Assembly (NCBI GenBank): GCA_022844225.1
Contig: JALHMC010000039.1
Coordinates: 1-37,289, forward strand
Length of the DNA stretch: 37,289 bases
From: Hyphomicrobiaceae bacterium
Lineage (GTDB): Bacteria; Pseudomonadota; Alphaproteobacteria; Rhizobiales; Hyphomicrobiaceae
Direction of reading: 5' to 3'
Below are positions 1-8,946 of this stretch, piece after piece. How positions within the stretch are numbered: the first letter of the stretch is position 1; each line of letters begins with the position of its first letter. A program made the translations under genes and the position numbers. The notes beneath the pieces are model-generated. The model was given only the letters and a program-made list of their open reading frames with translations, was not told the DNA's origin and ran no database searches.

Positions 1-360
1 CATGCCGTGGTGCGGGGGATCGAGGTTGCCATTCCTCGCCATGCAGCTGCGCTTGGGGAGGATTGCGCAAGAGCGCACCTGGTCGTGTGGCTCGGACGCG
101 GCGCCCCAATCTGCGCGGGCAACGCGCGGGTGCGGTTGATAACGAGGGAAGCCGCTGCAAGAGAAGGGACGCATGTCGTCTACCTCAGAGCGAGCTACAC
201 TCGGCCGAACGGTGAGATGCCAGCCGACGAACGGCGCAGGGCTCATGGGAATGGCCCGTCTCACCGCCATGATGGCAGCGGCACGCCGACCGCCGTCGAA
301 GCGCAGATTCTGACAGTTGGACAATGGCGGGGACGGAGGCCTTGGACGCTCCGCGACTGA
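1..360 (+). CDS. comEC: ComEC/Rec2 DNA-uptake channel, C-terminal fragment
   Basis: The frame is open from the window edge to a TGA at 358-360, so only the last 119 codons are present. ComEC is the inner-membrane channel for single-stranded DNA uptake. Its extra C-terminal metallo-beta-lactamase-like domain ends, in Hyphomicrobiales, with a stretch carrying an E-D-C-x-R-A block, a second cysteine about 17 residues later, a G-x-H/M-x-x-x-L segment and a terminal R-P-W. The fragment shows the same order: EDCARA at about 58-75, a second Cys near 112, and RGRRPW close to the stop. It converges on lexA, the usual position of comEC in this group, and that synteny is part of the argument. No membrane segments lie inside the window. 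The match is from remembered family pattern, not an alignment, so the fragment could be another protein's tail. Confidence 0.68.
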   Translation, partial: HAVVRGIEVAIPRHAAALGEDCARAHLVVWLGRGAPICAGNARVRLITREAAAREGTHVVYLRASYTRPNGEMPADERRRAHGNGPSHRHDGSGTPTAVEAQILTVGQWRGRRPWTLRD

Positions 361-488
361 CGGCTGACGGTAACGAACACGCGACCGATCCCAGATGCTG
401 ATCGCCGAGCCATTCCACTCGGCACACGCTCAGCCCATCGATTCGCCCAAGCGCGACCCTGCCAATGGGCTCGACGCTCTAGACCCGC

Positions 489-1199
489 TCAGTAGCGGCG
501 CATCAGGCCGACGAGGCGGCCCTGAATGCTGACTTGATCGGGCCCGAAGATACGGGTTTCGTATGCGGGGTTCGCTGCTTCCAGGGCGATCGCCGAACCG
601 CGCTTACGCAAGCGCTTCAGTGTCGCTTCTTCTTCTTCCACGAGGGCCACGACGATATCGCCGCTTTCGGCATTCTGGGTGCGCTTGATGATGACGATGT
701 CGCCGTCGTGAATGCCGGCCTCGATCATCGAATCGCCGCGGACTTCGAGAGCGAAATGCTCGCCGTTGCCGAGCATGTCGGGCGGGCAGAAAATGTCGTT
801 GCTGTGTGTTTGGATGGCGCTGATCGGAACACCGGCAGCGATACGACCCATGAGTGGCACCGTTGTGCCACTGATCTCGGCTGAGGCGATCGGATTGCCC
901 AAGCGCGGGGCCTCCGGCCGTGCTCCGCCGCCTTGGATGACACTCGGTGTGAAGCCGGGCCGCTTATTGCCACCGTCGCTGAGGGCTTCCGGCAATTTGA
1001 TGATCTCAAGTGCGCGAGCGCGATGTGGCAGCCGGCGCACAAAGCCGCGCTCCTCGAGAGCTGTGATCAACCGGTGAATGCCAGATTTCGAACGCAGGTC
1101 CAACGCGGCCTTCATCTCGTCGAACGAGGGCGGTACACCCGTCTCCTGCACGCACTTGTGAATGTAAAGCAGCAGGTCTTTCTGTTTCGACGTCAGCAT
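489..1199 (-). CDS. lexA: LexA SOS-response repressor (self-cleaving)
   Basis: This 236-residue protein is the transcriptional repressor of the DNA-damage regulon, inactivated by RecA-stimulated self-cleavage. Residues 1-65 form the winged helix-turn-helix, with the P-P-S-F-D-E-M and S-K-S-G-I-H-R-L segments. The S24 peptidase domain starts with the Ala122-Gly123 cleavage bond in IAAGVP. The catalytic Ser157 lies in GDSM and the catalytic Lys195 in TLKRL. The start at 1199 gives the family N-terminus [10 protein letters not shown] and is preceded by GGGAGAGG. The frame stays open upstream to 1307, but that part looks noncoding and contains the operator at 1282-1296, so autoregulation is likely. 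moeA lies 148 bp upstream on the same strand, and comEC converges from the other side. Confidence 0.97.
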   Translation of the reverse strand: MLTSKQKDLLLYIHKCVQETGVPPSFDEMKAALDLRSKSGIHRLITALEERGFVRRLPHRARALEIIKLPEALSDGGNKRPGFTPSVIQGGGARPEAPRLGNPIASAEISGTTVPLMGRIAAGVPISAIQTHSNDIFCPPDMLGNGEHFALEVRGDSMIEAGIHDGDIVIIKRTQNAESGDIVVALVEEEEATLKRLRKRGSAIALEAANPAYETRIFGPDQVSIQGRLVGLMRRY

Positions 1200-1281
1200 G
1201 GCCCTCTCCCCGCGGTCTGGCTTGGCACCGAGCGCCGTGCACACGCGAGCGCTTCTTGTACAAACAGGGAACACGCTAGCG

Positions 1282-1296
1282 GTTCGCGAACTGTTC
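1282..1296 (-). promoter_or_regulatory. LexA operator (alphaproteobacterial SOS box)
   Basis: The sequence GTTCGCGAACTGTTC is an exact match to the GTTC-N7-GTTC direct repeat bound by alphaproteobacterial LexA. It lies 83 bp upstream of the lexA start, in the moeA-lexA gap. This implies that lexA has its own damage-inducible promoter instead of relying only on read-through from moeA. The match is directly visible; occupancy is inferred. Confidence 0.85.
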
Positions 1297-1347
1297 CGCA
1301 AGCGCAAACTTGAACTCGGCGGGAGTCCCGGCGCGGCCGCGCGCTGA

Positions 1348-2562
1348 TCAGAAATCCAAATCGACGGTCGGGACGAGGGCTCCCGCGGGAAGGGCCGTTG
1401 CCCCGATCGGCCGGACGATGAGGCAGTCAGCGTCGGCCAGTGGGCGCATCAGAGACGAGTCCTGGTTCGACACCGGCGTCACCTGCAACGTGCCGTCCCC
1501 GGTCCGTCGGGACTTGGCGCGCATATAGTGGGCCCGGGGCCCGTTGGCGGCGAGAGGGACGGTCGTGCGGGCCTCGATCGTGCGGTAGGGCTCGGGTTCG
1601 AGGCCGAGAAGCGCACGAACGAGCGGCATCACGAAAAGGCGGGTGCAAACAAGCGAGGAAACCGGATTGCCGGGAAGACCGAGGACGTGCTGGGCGCCGA
1701 GTCGCCCGTACATCAGCGGCTTGCCAGGGCGCATGGCAATCTTCCAGAAATCGAGCGCCATACCGCGCGACTTGAGCACGGGCCCGACGAGATCGTGGTC
1801 GCCGACACTGGCGCCGCCGACCGTGACGACGATATCGGCACCTGCTGCACGGTCGAGGTGCTCGGCGAGGCTCTCGGCGGTGTCGCGCGCGATCCCGAGG
1901 AGCCGTGGCGTTGCGCCCGCGGCGCGGACCATGCCGGCTATGCCGAAGGTGTTCGAGCAAACGATCTGTGACGGACCGGGGGGGATGCCCGGTAGGACCA
2001 ACTCGTCACCGGTCGCCAGGACTGCGACCAGCGGCGGGCGACGGACGGGGAGCGCGGCATGGCCCATGGCGGCCGCCAGAACGATATCCCGGGCAGTGAG
2101 CTTACGGCCGGCGGGAATCAAGCTCTCACCAGTCCCGAAGTCGCCGCCACGTGGGCGGATGTGCTCGAGATCGGTGGTGCCTTCGCGAACGGTCACGCGA
2201 TTGCCGTCGCGGACGGTGTTCTCCTGGATGACGATGGCATCGGCGCCGGCAGGAATAGGCGCCCCGGTGAAGATGCGAACCGCCTGGCCCCTGGTGACCT
2301 CCCCGTTGTGGGCGCGACCGGCAGCGGCTTCGCCAATGACATCGAGCGTGGCCGGCAGCTTAGCCACATCGACCGCGCGAACGGCGTAGCCATCCATGGC
2401 GGAGGCGTTGAACGGGGGCTGGGTCAACTGTGCGGCGAGCGGCTCGACGAGGACTTGGCCGTGGGCAGCCAGGAGGTCGCGGCGCTGGGCGTCTGCAATA
2501 GGTGTGGCGCCAGCCAGGATACGTGCGAGTGCTTCTTCAACGGTAAGAGCGGGCGACGACAT
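1348..2562 (-). CDS. moeA: Molybdopterin molybdenumtransferase MoeA
   Basis: MoeA inserts molybdate into adenylylated molybdopterin, the last common step of molybdenum cofactor synthesis, in the cytosol. The 404-residue protein shows the family blocks in order: [10 protein letters not shown] near residue 55, the [10 protein letters not shown] segment near 100, ATGDEL near 185, the [10 protein letters not shown] loop near 250, RPGKPLMYG near 275, and GLPGNPVSS near 293. The ATG at 2562 is chosen because GGAG sits 8 nt upstream. A GTG three codons earlier (2571) overlaps the moaC stop as GTGA and would add three residues. Either way the gene is translationally coupled to moaC. lexA follows on the same strand. 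Confidence 0.96.
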   Translation of the reverse strand: MSSPALTVEEALARILAGATPIADAQRRDLLAAHGQVLVEPLAAQLTQPPFNASAMDGYAVRAVDVAKLPATLDVIGEAAAGRAHNGEVTRGQAVRIFTGAPIPAGADAIVIQENTVRDGNRVTVREGTTDLEHIRPRGGDFGTGESLIPAGRKLTARDIVLAAAMGHAALPVRRPPLVAVLATGDELVLPGIPPGPSQIVCSNTFGIAGMVRAAGATPRLLGIARDTAESLAEHLDRAAGADIVVTVGGASVGDHDLVGPVLKSRGMALDFWKIAMRPGKPLMYGRLGAQHVLGLPGNPVSSLVCTRLFVMPLVRALLGLEPEPYRTIEARTTVPLAANGPRAHYMRAKSRRTGDGTLQVTPVSNQDSSLMRPLADADCLIVRPIGATALPAGALVPTVDLDF

Positions 2563-2567
2563 GGGGC

Positions 2568-3071
2568 TCACTCCGCCGCGGGGCCGGATTTGGCATCCGT
2601 GGCGCGCCAGACGCCTGAACGCCCTCCCGTCTTCTCGAGGAGCCGGACCGGGCCGATCGTCATGCCTTTGTCCGCGGCCTTGAGCATGTCGTAGACCGTC
2701 AGGCAGGCAACCGAGACGGCCGTCAGGGCCTCCATCTCGACGCCGGTCTGGCCCGTTACGCGGACCTCGGCCTCTACAGCAATCCCGCAGGGGGCGGTGC
2801 TCGGGGACAGATCGACGGCGACCTTGGTCAGCAACAACGGATGGCAGAGGGGGATGAGTTCGTGTGTGCGCTTGGCCGCCATGATGCCGGCGATGCGAGC
2901 GGTGGCGAGAACATCGCCTTTCTTGGCCTCTCCTTTTTCGACGAGCGCCAAGGTGTCGGGCGCCATCGCAACGAAACCCTCTGCACGAGCTGTGCGCTGG
3001 GTGACGCCCTTCTCCGAGACGTCGACCATGCGCGCCTCGCCCTTCTCGTTCAGGTGGGTGAGTTCGGTCAT
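2568..3071 (-). CDS. moaC: Cyclic pyranopterin monophosphate synthase MoaC
   Basis: MoaC converts the product of MoaA into cyclic pyranopterin monophosphate in molybdenum cofactor synthesis. The 167-residue protein has the usual family length. It carries the diagnostic MVDVSEKG near the N-terminus, the [17 protein letters not shown] segment near residue 50, ELIPLCHPL with the conserved His near 75, [14 protein letters not shown] near 110 and the MLKAADKGM motif near 130. The start at 3071 gives the normal [19 protein letters not shown]-terminus; the frame is open 23 codons further upstream without family similarity. It lies 121 bp downstream of trpC and its stop overlaps a possible moeA start, as in the trpC-moaC-moeA operons of Hyphomicrobiales. 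Confidence 0.97.
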   Translation of the reverse strand: MTELTHLNEKGEARMVDVSEKGVTQRTARAEGFVAMAPDTLALVEKGEAKKGDVLATARIAGIMAAKRTHELIPLCHPLLLTKVAVDLSPSTAPCGIAVEAEVRVTGQTGVEMEALTAVSVACLTVYDMLKAADKGMTIGPVRLLEKTGGRSGVWRATDAKSGPAAE

Positions 3072-3192
3072 GGTCGCGTCGCTCGCCTCATCCAATCGAT
3101 TGGCCAACCGCCCGGTGGCGGCCGGCTCTGATCCTTGCACTTGTGTCCATTCGCTGCATAGGGCGCGTTTACGGCTTGCTTGCCGCAGTTGA

Positions 3193-3993
3193 TCAAGGCA
3201 CCGTCAGCAGGCTTCGCGTCGCGAGGGCGACGTCATCCTGGCGCATCAGGCTTTCGCCGACCAGGAAGGTTCGAACACCGCACTTGGCGAGGCGCTCGAG
3301 ATCGGCGTGGCTCGAGATGCCACTCTCGCCGACAACGATCCGATCTTTCGGGACGAAGGGGGCCAAGCGCTCGGTGGTGGCCAGCGTCGTCTCGAAGGTC
3401 CGCAGGTTGCGGTTGTTGATGCCGATGAGGCGACACGGCAGGCGGAGCGCGCGCTCAAGTTCGGCCTCGTCATGGACCTCCGCTATGGCATCCATGCCAT
3501 ACGAGCGGGCAGCGCCGGCCAGGCTCAGGGCCATGTCATCGTCGACCTGAGCGAGGATGATCAGGATGCAGTCGGCGCCCCAAGCGCGCGCCTCTGCCAC
3601 CTGATAGGTGTCGATCATGAAGTCCTTGCGCAGTACCGGCAGTCTCGTCGCGCGCCGGGCCGCTTCTAGAAACGCTGGAGCACCCTGGAACGACGGCGCG
3701 TCGGTCAGAACCGACAGGCACGCGGCGCCGCCCTTCTCATAGGCTTCGGCAAGGCGGGGAGGATCGAAATCGGCACGGATCAGGCCTTTCGACGGGCTCG
3801 CCTTCTTGATCTCGGCAATCAATGCGAAGCCCTCGCGCATACGCGTCTCGAGTGCACCGGCGAAGGGACGCACAGGAGGCGCGCGGCGGGCGGCTTCCTC
3901 GATAGCAGCCGGTGGACGCTCGGATTTTGCGCGCGCAATTTCCTCGAGCTTGTAGCGCGTGATGCGGGCGAGAATGTCGGGTGTGTCGGTCAT
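3193..3993 (-). CDS. trpC: Indole-3-glycerol phosphate synthase TrpC
   Basis: TrpC closes the indole ring of tryptophan, turning CdRP into indole-3-glycerol phosphate. The 266-residue TIM barrel shows [12 protein letters not shown] (active-site lysine) near residue 60, the [12 protein letters not shown] block, [12 protein letters not shown] near 120, INNRNLRTF near 190 and [11 protein letters not shown] near 225. The start at 3993 matches the family N-terminus; the frame is open 19 codons further upstream but without similarity. No good Shine-Dalgarno is visible, and an AT-rich TATATA element lies about 30 nt upstream. It is a monofunctional TrpC, not fused to TrpF. In relatives trpG and trpD precede it directly; here they sit about 24 kb away, and a divergent crotonase gene is upstream instead. 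Confidence 0.97.
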   Translation of the reverse strand: MTDTPDILARITRYKLEEIARAKSERPPAAIEEAARRAPPVRPFAGALETRMREGFALIAEIKKASPSKGLIRADFDPPRLAEAYEKGGAACLSVLTDAPSFQGAPAFLEAARRATRLPVLRKDFMIDTYQVAEARAWGADCILIILAQVDDDMALSLAGAARSYGMDAIAEVHDEAELERALRLPCRLIGINNRNLRTFETTLATTERLAPFVPKDRIVVGESGISSHADLERLAKCGVRTFLVGESLMRQDDVALATRSLLTVP

Positions 3994-4136
3994 GATCGCG
4001 TTTTTTGTTGCTTCGACGGATATATACGCTGCCCTGCCGCCAGATGCCATGCCTCGCTCGCCGCCCTCGACAGATGGGGCCGCCGCCGGACAGAATAGAG
4101 GTTAATCACGGGAACGCGGCAACAGGAGAACGCCAG

Positions 4137-4915
4137 ATGGCAGCGGTGAAAGTCGAGCGGCATGGGGCCGTGGCGGTGCTCAGGTTGGACGATCCATCGT
4201 GCTTGAACGCGCTCTCGCCGGCGGTGAAGGCTGGCATGCAGGAGAGCGTTCCGCGGGTGCTGGCAGATCAAGCCGTGCGGGCAATCGTCATCACGGGCAC
4301 CGGAAAGGCATTTTGTGCCGGTGGCGACATTCGGGCGATGCAGGACCCCGAGGCCGGAAAGCGCCGGCCGTCAGGAAGCGGATGCAGGCGGTGCACACGT
4401 GGTCGCAAGCGCTGCTCGATGCCGACAAGCCGGTGATCGCAGCCGTCAACGGCGCCGCAGTCGGTGGTGGCCTGGCGCTCGCTCTGCTCGCCGACATCGT
4501 CATCGCCTCCGAGAACGCCTACTTCATGAGTGGCTACTCGAAGCTCGGTGCGCTGCCCGATCTGGGTGTCCTACAGACGCTGCCCTGGGCCATCGGCAGC
4601 CTTCGTGCGAAGGAGATGATCCTGCTGAACCGGCGCTACACGGCTGCAGAAGCCGTGCAGATCGGTCTCGCCAACCGTTGCGTGGCGCCTGAGAAGCTCA
4701 TGGACGAGGTGATGACAGCCGCGGAGGAACTGGCTTCGGGGCCCGTCGCAATGCTCAGCATGTCGAAGGTCATGATGAAGCGGGCCTACGAAGCGAGCGT
4801 CGAGGATTTCCTCGAGCGCGAGGCCATCGCACAAGGCGTCGCGTTCGGCTCGGCCGAGTTCGCCGAGGGGGTCTCGGCGTTCCTCGCGAAGCGCAAGCCC
4901 AACTTCAACGGGTGA
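4137..4915 (+). pseudogene. Crotonase-family (enoyl-CoA isomerase-like) gene with a frameshift
   Basis: The first 70-odd codons, from the ATG at 4137 (AGGAG 9 nt upstream), encode a crotonase N-terminus with ITGTGKAFCAGGDIRAM. The rest, read in the frame ending at the TGA at 4913-4915, encodes VNGAAVGGGLALALLADIVIAS and the C-terminal half. The switch falls between about 4345 and 4375. The total of 779 nt is one short of 260 codons, so a single lost base explains it. The two hydratase glutamates are absent (Ala and Tyr at those positions). A SKLGALPDLG segment carries the Asp used by PaaG-type delta3-delta2 isomerases. The gene diverges from trpC and converges on tusA. It may be a real pseudogene or a sequence error; the intact C-terminal coding pattern favours a recent loss or an error. 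Confidence 0.85.
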
Positions 4916-4924
4916 TTGGGGAAC

Positions 4925-5164
4925 TCACCGTCCCCGCCGGATGAGAAAGCGGAAGACGCCGTCGGTGTGGCTCTCCTCCAGCATCTCATGGCGGCCGACA
5001 CGACAGAAGGCCTCGAAATCGCCGGCCGAGCCGGGATCGGTGGCCAAAACCTCGAGCGTGCCACCGACGGCGACCTCTTTCAGGGCCTTGGTCGCCTTCA
5101 GGATCGGCAGTGGGCAGTTGAGATGGCGCGCATCGAGCGATTTATCGGCCAAAGGCAGCTCCAT
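4925..5164 (-). CDS. TusA/SirA-family sulfur carrier protein
   Basis: The 79-residue protein matches the TusA family, small cytosolic persulfide carriers used in tRNA thiolation, molybdenum cofactor or sulfur metabolism. The signature C-P-x-P sits at residues 17-20 within LNCPLPILKATKAL, with Cys17 as the persulfide-carrying residue. The later GGTLEVLATDPGS segment is also typical. The start at 5164 gives the family N-terminus; the frame remains open upstream for 100 codons but shows no similarity. The Shine-Dalgarno is weak. It ends 9 bp from the frameshifted crotonase gene (convergent) and diverges from the RND exporter across 275 bp. A role feeding the nearby moaC/moeA pathway is only a guess. 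Confidence 0.88.
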   Translation of the reverse strand: MELPLADKSLDARHLNCPLPILKATKALKEVAVGGTLEVLATDPGSAGDFEAFCRVGRHEMLEESHTDGVFRFLIRRGR

Positions 5165-5439
5165 CGAGTTTATCGTGGGTAAGGAGATACGGCAGGCGGG
5201 GCGGCGCGTCGAGAGCGCACCAATCGCCAGGATTGATGGGGGCGCGCCGAGACTGGCCCTGAACCACGATAAATATGCCGCGTTCTGAGCATCGGGGTGC
5301 GCGGCCACGCCACTTGCGATCACACGGCCTCCGTTGCAGTGTCCGCCGCGGCGAGTCGAGTCCCGGTGGTGTTCCGGGACGAGGAAGCAGCGTGTGATGT
5401 CCATCGGCCTTAGGCCGAGGATCGGCGGTCGGGGGATCC

Positions 5440-7767
5440 ATGGCGGAGGCTGGCGAGCCGAGGCGCTCATTCGCCTTCACGTTCGGACTCGAGAGGCTCG
5501 GGCTGGTGGCGCTCAAGGCGCCATGGCTTTCGGCCATCCTCATCGTCGTGCTCTCGGTGCTGGCTGTAATGGGGGTCATGCGGCTGAAGGTCGACGACAG
5601 TCTGTCGGAGCTGTTTCGGACCGATACGCCGGAATTTCGTCAGTACGAGGAAATCGATCGGCGTTTCCCGTCGAGCGAGTACGACGTGTTGGTGGTGATC
5701 GAGGGGCGCGATCTTCTCAAGCGCGACACGCTCAAGGTCGTCAACGGCGCCATGGTCGACCTGCAACTCGCCGACGGCGTCAACGGGCTCGTCTCGATGC
5801 TCTCGGCACGGGGCAAGCCCGACGCGACAGGCTATGCACCGCCGGTCGTGCCCGACGAACTGCCCGAAGGGCCCGCCTACGATGCGATGATCGCGAAGCT
5901 GCGGACGAACGAGATCGTCTCGGGCAAGTTCCTGTCGAACGACGGCACGCTTGCGCTGGCCGTGATCTCGCTCGACAGGACCCATGTCGATGCGAAGGGT
6001 GCCGCTGCCGTAATCGGTGGTATCCGCGAGACGGCCGAGAAGGCGCTGGCCGGATCAGGTCTCACGGTGCAGCTGACCGGTGCGCCGGTGATGCAACTCG
6101 AGATCCGCAATGCCGTCGAGCGGGACCGCCTCATCTACAATGGTCTCGGGTTTCTGCTCGGTGCCGGGATCGCCTATTTGTTTTTCCGACGTATCTCGTT
6201 GACGCTGATCGCCGTTGCGGGACCCTCGATCGCAATCCTTTGGACGCTCGGCGTCGTCGGTGGACTCGATTACCGGCTGAATTTGTTCATCAACGTCATA
6301 ACGCCGCTGATCCTGGTCTCCGGCTTCTCGGATTCGATGCATCTGGTGTTCGCCATCCGGCGGGACATCATGGCCGGTGTCGATCGGGTGACGGCGGCCC
6401 GGAATGCGATTCTCGAAGTGGCGCCTGCCTGTCTGCTGACGGCCATGAATGCCGGCTTAGCGCTACTCTCATTCTCGTTCGCCGATAGTGCACTGATCCG
6501 CACGTTCGGGACGGCCTCCCTTCTGGCCGTGGGCATTTCATACGTGGCCGTGGCCGTCGTGGTGCCGACGCTTGCCGCTCTGCTGATTCGGCGCGAACCG
6601 GCGCCAGTGGCAGATGCCGAACCCAATACGGACGGGGGCATCGGCATTCTGGGATGGGTCACCGAGGCCGTCGTGCGCATGGTTCTGCGGGCCCCGCTGA
6701 TCTGGTCGCTGGCCTCGATTGCAGCCGTCGCGATCACGGGCCACGCCTATACGCAGCTGGTGCCGCAATATCGACTCGCCGATCAGGTGCCGGACAAGGA
6801 GCAGGCTCTCGCTGCAACAGGGCGTCTCGACCAGAAGCTCACCGGGGCCAACCCGGTGCATGTGATGATCCGCTGGAACGGACCGGCCGACCTCTACGAC
6901 ACCTCCACTCTCGACGTGATCGCCGCCGCCCATGTGGTGCTGGAGAAAACAGCAGGTCTGGGAAACGTATGGTCATTGGACAGCTTGCGCCGCTGGCTGG
7001 CCGACGCCGGTGACACACGCATCGAGACGGTGAAGAGCTACGTCAAGGTTCTGCCCGAGCATCTCGTGCGCCGGTTCATCGCGGAAGGCGAGAAGGCGGT
7101 GCTGGTGACAGGGCGTCTTCCGGATGTCGATGCGAGCCAGATCCTACCGGTGGTCGAGCGGGTGGACCGCGCGCTCGACGACGTGCGCAAATTGCACCCT
7201 GGGTACGAAATCTCGGTGACGGGCCTGCCGGCGATCGCGGCGCGCAACTCGGCCCGACTGATCGGCGAGCTCAATTGGGGCTTGGTCGGCGACATGTTCG
7301 TCATCTTCGTGTTCCTAGGGCTGGCGCTCCGCTCACTCGTGGCCGGCGTGACGAGCGTACTGCCATCGCTGTTTCCCATCTTCGTCACCGGTGCGATTCT
7401 GCATTGGTCGGGAGAAGGACTGCAGTTTGCCTCGATCATCGCAATTACCGTGGCGTTCGCGCTGGCCATCGATTCGACCATTCATTTCCTGAATCGCTTC
7501 CGCCTCGAAGAATCGCGGCCCGGTGTTCGCGATACGCACGAGGCGTTGGTGCGCACCGTGCACCATATCGGCCCAGTCATCGTGCTGACGACGATCGTGC
7601 TGGCGCTAGGCCTTGGGGTGACGATCCTTTCGGATCTGCCGTCACTGCGGCTGTTCGGACGGCTGGCGGGTTTGTGTCTTTTCGCCTCGCTGATCGGCCA
7701 GCTCATCATCCTGCCGGCTACGGTTGCATTGATGCGCCGTTTCGTGCCCTACCACCCTCCGCGCTAG
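5440..7767 (+). CDS. RND superfamily (MMPL-type) exporter
   Basis: The 775-residue inner-membrane protein has the duplicated RND/MMPL architecture. One membrane segment lies near residues 28-50, then a soluble domain to about 225. Five segments follow between about 230 and 395, a TM at about 430, a second soluble domain, and a last group of five between about 610 and 765. The motif AFALAIDSTIHFLNRFR near residue 675 resembles the proton-relay Asp region of MMPL proteins. GGGGGATCC immediately precedes the ATG. Relatives export lipids, hopanoids or hydrophobic compounds, but this protein is shorter than typical HpnN (about 860-880 residues) and has no hopanoid genes beside it. No periplasmic adaptor is encoded nearby, so the substrate is unknown. 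Confidence 0.9.
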   Translation: MAEAGEPRRSFAFTFGLERLGLVALKAPWLSAILIVVLSVLAVMGVMRLKVDDSLSELFRTDTPEFRQYEEIDRRFPSSEYDVLVVIEGRDLLKRDTLKVVNGAMVDLQLADGVNGLVSMLSARGKPDATGYAPPVVPDELPEGPAYDAMIAKLRTNEIVSGKFLSNDGTLALAVISLDRTHVDAKGAAAVIGGIRETAEKALAGSGLTVQLTGAPVMQLEIRNAVERDRLIYNGLGFLLGAGIAYLFFRRISLTLIAVAGPSIAILWTLGVVGGLDYRLNLFINVITPLILVSGFSDSMHLVFAIRRDIMAGVDRVTAARNAILEVAPACLLTAMNAGLALLSFSFADSALIRTFGTASLLAVGISYVAVAVVVPTLAALLIRREPAPVADAEPNTDGGIGILGWVTEAVVRMVLRAPLIWSLASIAAVAITGHAYTQLVPQYRLADQVPDKEQALAATGRLDQKLTGANPVHVMIRWNGPADLYDTSTLDVIAAAHVVLEKTAGLGNVWSLDSLRRWLADAGDTRIETVKSYVKVLPEHLVRRFIAEGEKAVLVTGRLPDVDASQILPVVERVDRALDDVRKLHPGYEISVTGLPAIAARNSARLIGELNWGLVGDMFVIFVFLGLALRSLVAGVTSVLPSLFPIFVTGAILHWSGEGLQFASIIAITVAFALAIDSTIHFLNRFRLEESRPGVRDTHEALVRTVHHIGPVIVLTTIVLALGLGVTILSDLPSLRLFGRLAGLCLFASLIGQLIILPATVALMRRFVPYHPPR

Positions 7768-7836
7768 AGGCCGGCAGCGGCGAGCGCAATGGAGACGTAA
7801 CCTTTCAGCTGGTGCAACGCCTCAGGAGTATCCGCA

Positions 7837-8865
7837 ATGCAGCAGTTCGCGTCCGACAATCAGGCCGGCATCTGCCCTGAGGCGATGGCTGCCTTGATCA
7901 GTGCCAATACTGGGCACGAAGCTTCCTATGGCGACGACCGCTGGACGAACGAACTCAAGGCGCGCATGCGCGCGCTGTTCGAGAACGAGGCTTGTGAGAC
8001 CTTCCTGGTTTTCAACGGAACGGCGGCGAATGCGCTGGCGCTCGCCGCGCTCTGCCGGCCATTCGAGGCGACGCTGTGTCATGCGCTCTCTCACATCGAG
8101 ACGGACGAGGCGGCAGCCCCCGAATTCTTTACGGGTGGCGCCAAGCTGCTCGTTGCCGACACGCCGGACGGTAAGCTCACACCAGATGCGGTCGAGGCAC
8201 TGGCCAAACGCTACGAGGGTTTCCACCATGTCAAGGCACGGGCACTGTCGCTGACGCAATCGACCGAGGTCGGCACGGTCTATTCGGTGGACGAGATCCG
8301 GACGCTGACCTCGGTGGCGCGCCGCTTCGGACTCAAGGTGCATATGGACGGTGCTCGTTTTGCCAATGCGCTGGCGAACCTCGGCGGCCGGCCGGCCGAT
8401 CTCACGTGGCGGTCGGGTGTGGATGTGCTCTCGTTCGGGGCGACTAAGAACGGGCTCGCGGTCGGTGAGGCCGTGGTGTTCTTCGATGCGTCACTGGCCG
8501 ACGCTTTCGCCTGGCGAGTCAAGCAGACGGGGCAGCTCGCCTCTAAAATGCGGTTCGTCGCGGCGCCGTGGTGCGCGCTCATGGAAGGCGACGTGTGGCT
8601 CAAGAATGCGCGGCATTCGAACGCCATGGCCAAGCGCCTCGCGGAACGGCTGACGGCGACGGGCGTGCGCATCCTGCATCCGGTCCAGGCCAATGCCGTG
8701 TTCGCCGACATCCCGGTGCCGGCGCAGGCTGCGCTTCGCGCCAAGGGCTGGCGGTTTTATACGTTTCTTGGCGAAACGGGCTGCCGGCTGATGTGCGCAT
8801 GGGATACTTCGGCCGAAACGGTCGACCGTTTCGGCCGCGACCTGGCCGAAGCCGTCGGCCGATAA
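7837..8865 (+). CDS. ltaE: Low-specificity L-threonine aldolase (PLP-dependent)
   Basis: The 342-residue fold-type I PLP enzyme belongs to the threonine aldolase / beta-eliminating lyase family, which cleaves threonine or allo-threonine to glycine and acetaldehyde. It opens with FASDNQAG, a typical N-terminus, followed by the Y-G-D-D segment. The H-x-x-x-D/E-E-A region is near residue 87. HMDGARFANA with the PLP-contacting Asp is near 170, and the PLP lysine is Lys204 in SFGATKNG. The start is supported by AGGAGTATCC. It follows the exporter by 69 bp on the same strand, with no visible functional link. Downstream a perfect hairpin separates it from the convergent secreted-protein gene. Confidence 0.93.
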   Translation: MQQFASDNQAGICPEAMAALISANTGHEASYGDDRWTNELKARMRALFENEACETFLVFNGTAANALALAALCRPFEATLCHALSHIETDEAAAPEFFTGGAKLLVADTPDGKLTPDAVEALAKRYEGFHHVKARALSLTQSTEVGTVYSVDEIRTLTSVARRFGLKVHMDGARFANALANLGGRPADLTWRSGVDVLSFGATKNGLAVGEAVVFFDASLADAFAWRVKQTGQLASKMRFVAAPWCALMEGDVWLKNARHSNAMAKRLAERLTATGVRILHPVQANAVFADIPVPAQAALRAKGWRFYTFLGETGCRLMCAWDTSAETVDRFGRDLAEAVGR

Positions 8866-8886
8866 CGACGCGTCGGGGCCGAAATT

Positions 8887-8915
8887 ATCGACCCGGCATG
8901 GCGTCCCGGGTCGAT
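8887..8915. terminator. Perfect 10-bp inverted repeat between convergent genes
   Basis: Arms ATCGACCCGG (8887-8896) and CCGGGTCGAT (8906-8915) pair perfectly around a 9-nt loop. The repeat lies between the ends of the threonine aldolase gene and the secreted-protein gene, where a bidirectional terminator is expected. On the minus strand the stem is followed by AATTTC, a weak U-tract; the plus strand has none. Confidence 0.5.
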
Positions 8916-8946
8916 CCGCGTTCGAGTGTGTCGCTCGCAACAGCGA

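Noticed and set aside
185..427. An 80-codon minus-strand frame in the comEC-lexA area.
   Set aside because: It overlaps the comEC fragment, is rich in Ser, Arg and Cys without structure, and has no family match.
3092..3103. The palindrome CCAATCGATTGG between trpC and moaC as a regulator site.
   Set aside because: It is perfect but short, has no second copy in the window and no family consensus I can name, so it is probably chance.
5404..5418. The hairpin TCGGCC-TTA-GGCCGA in front of the RND exporter gene as a riboswitch.
   Set aside because: It is a single short stem with a 3-nt loop and no conserved riboswitch core.
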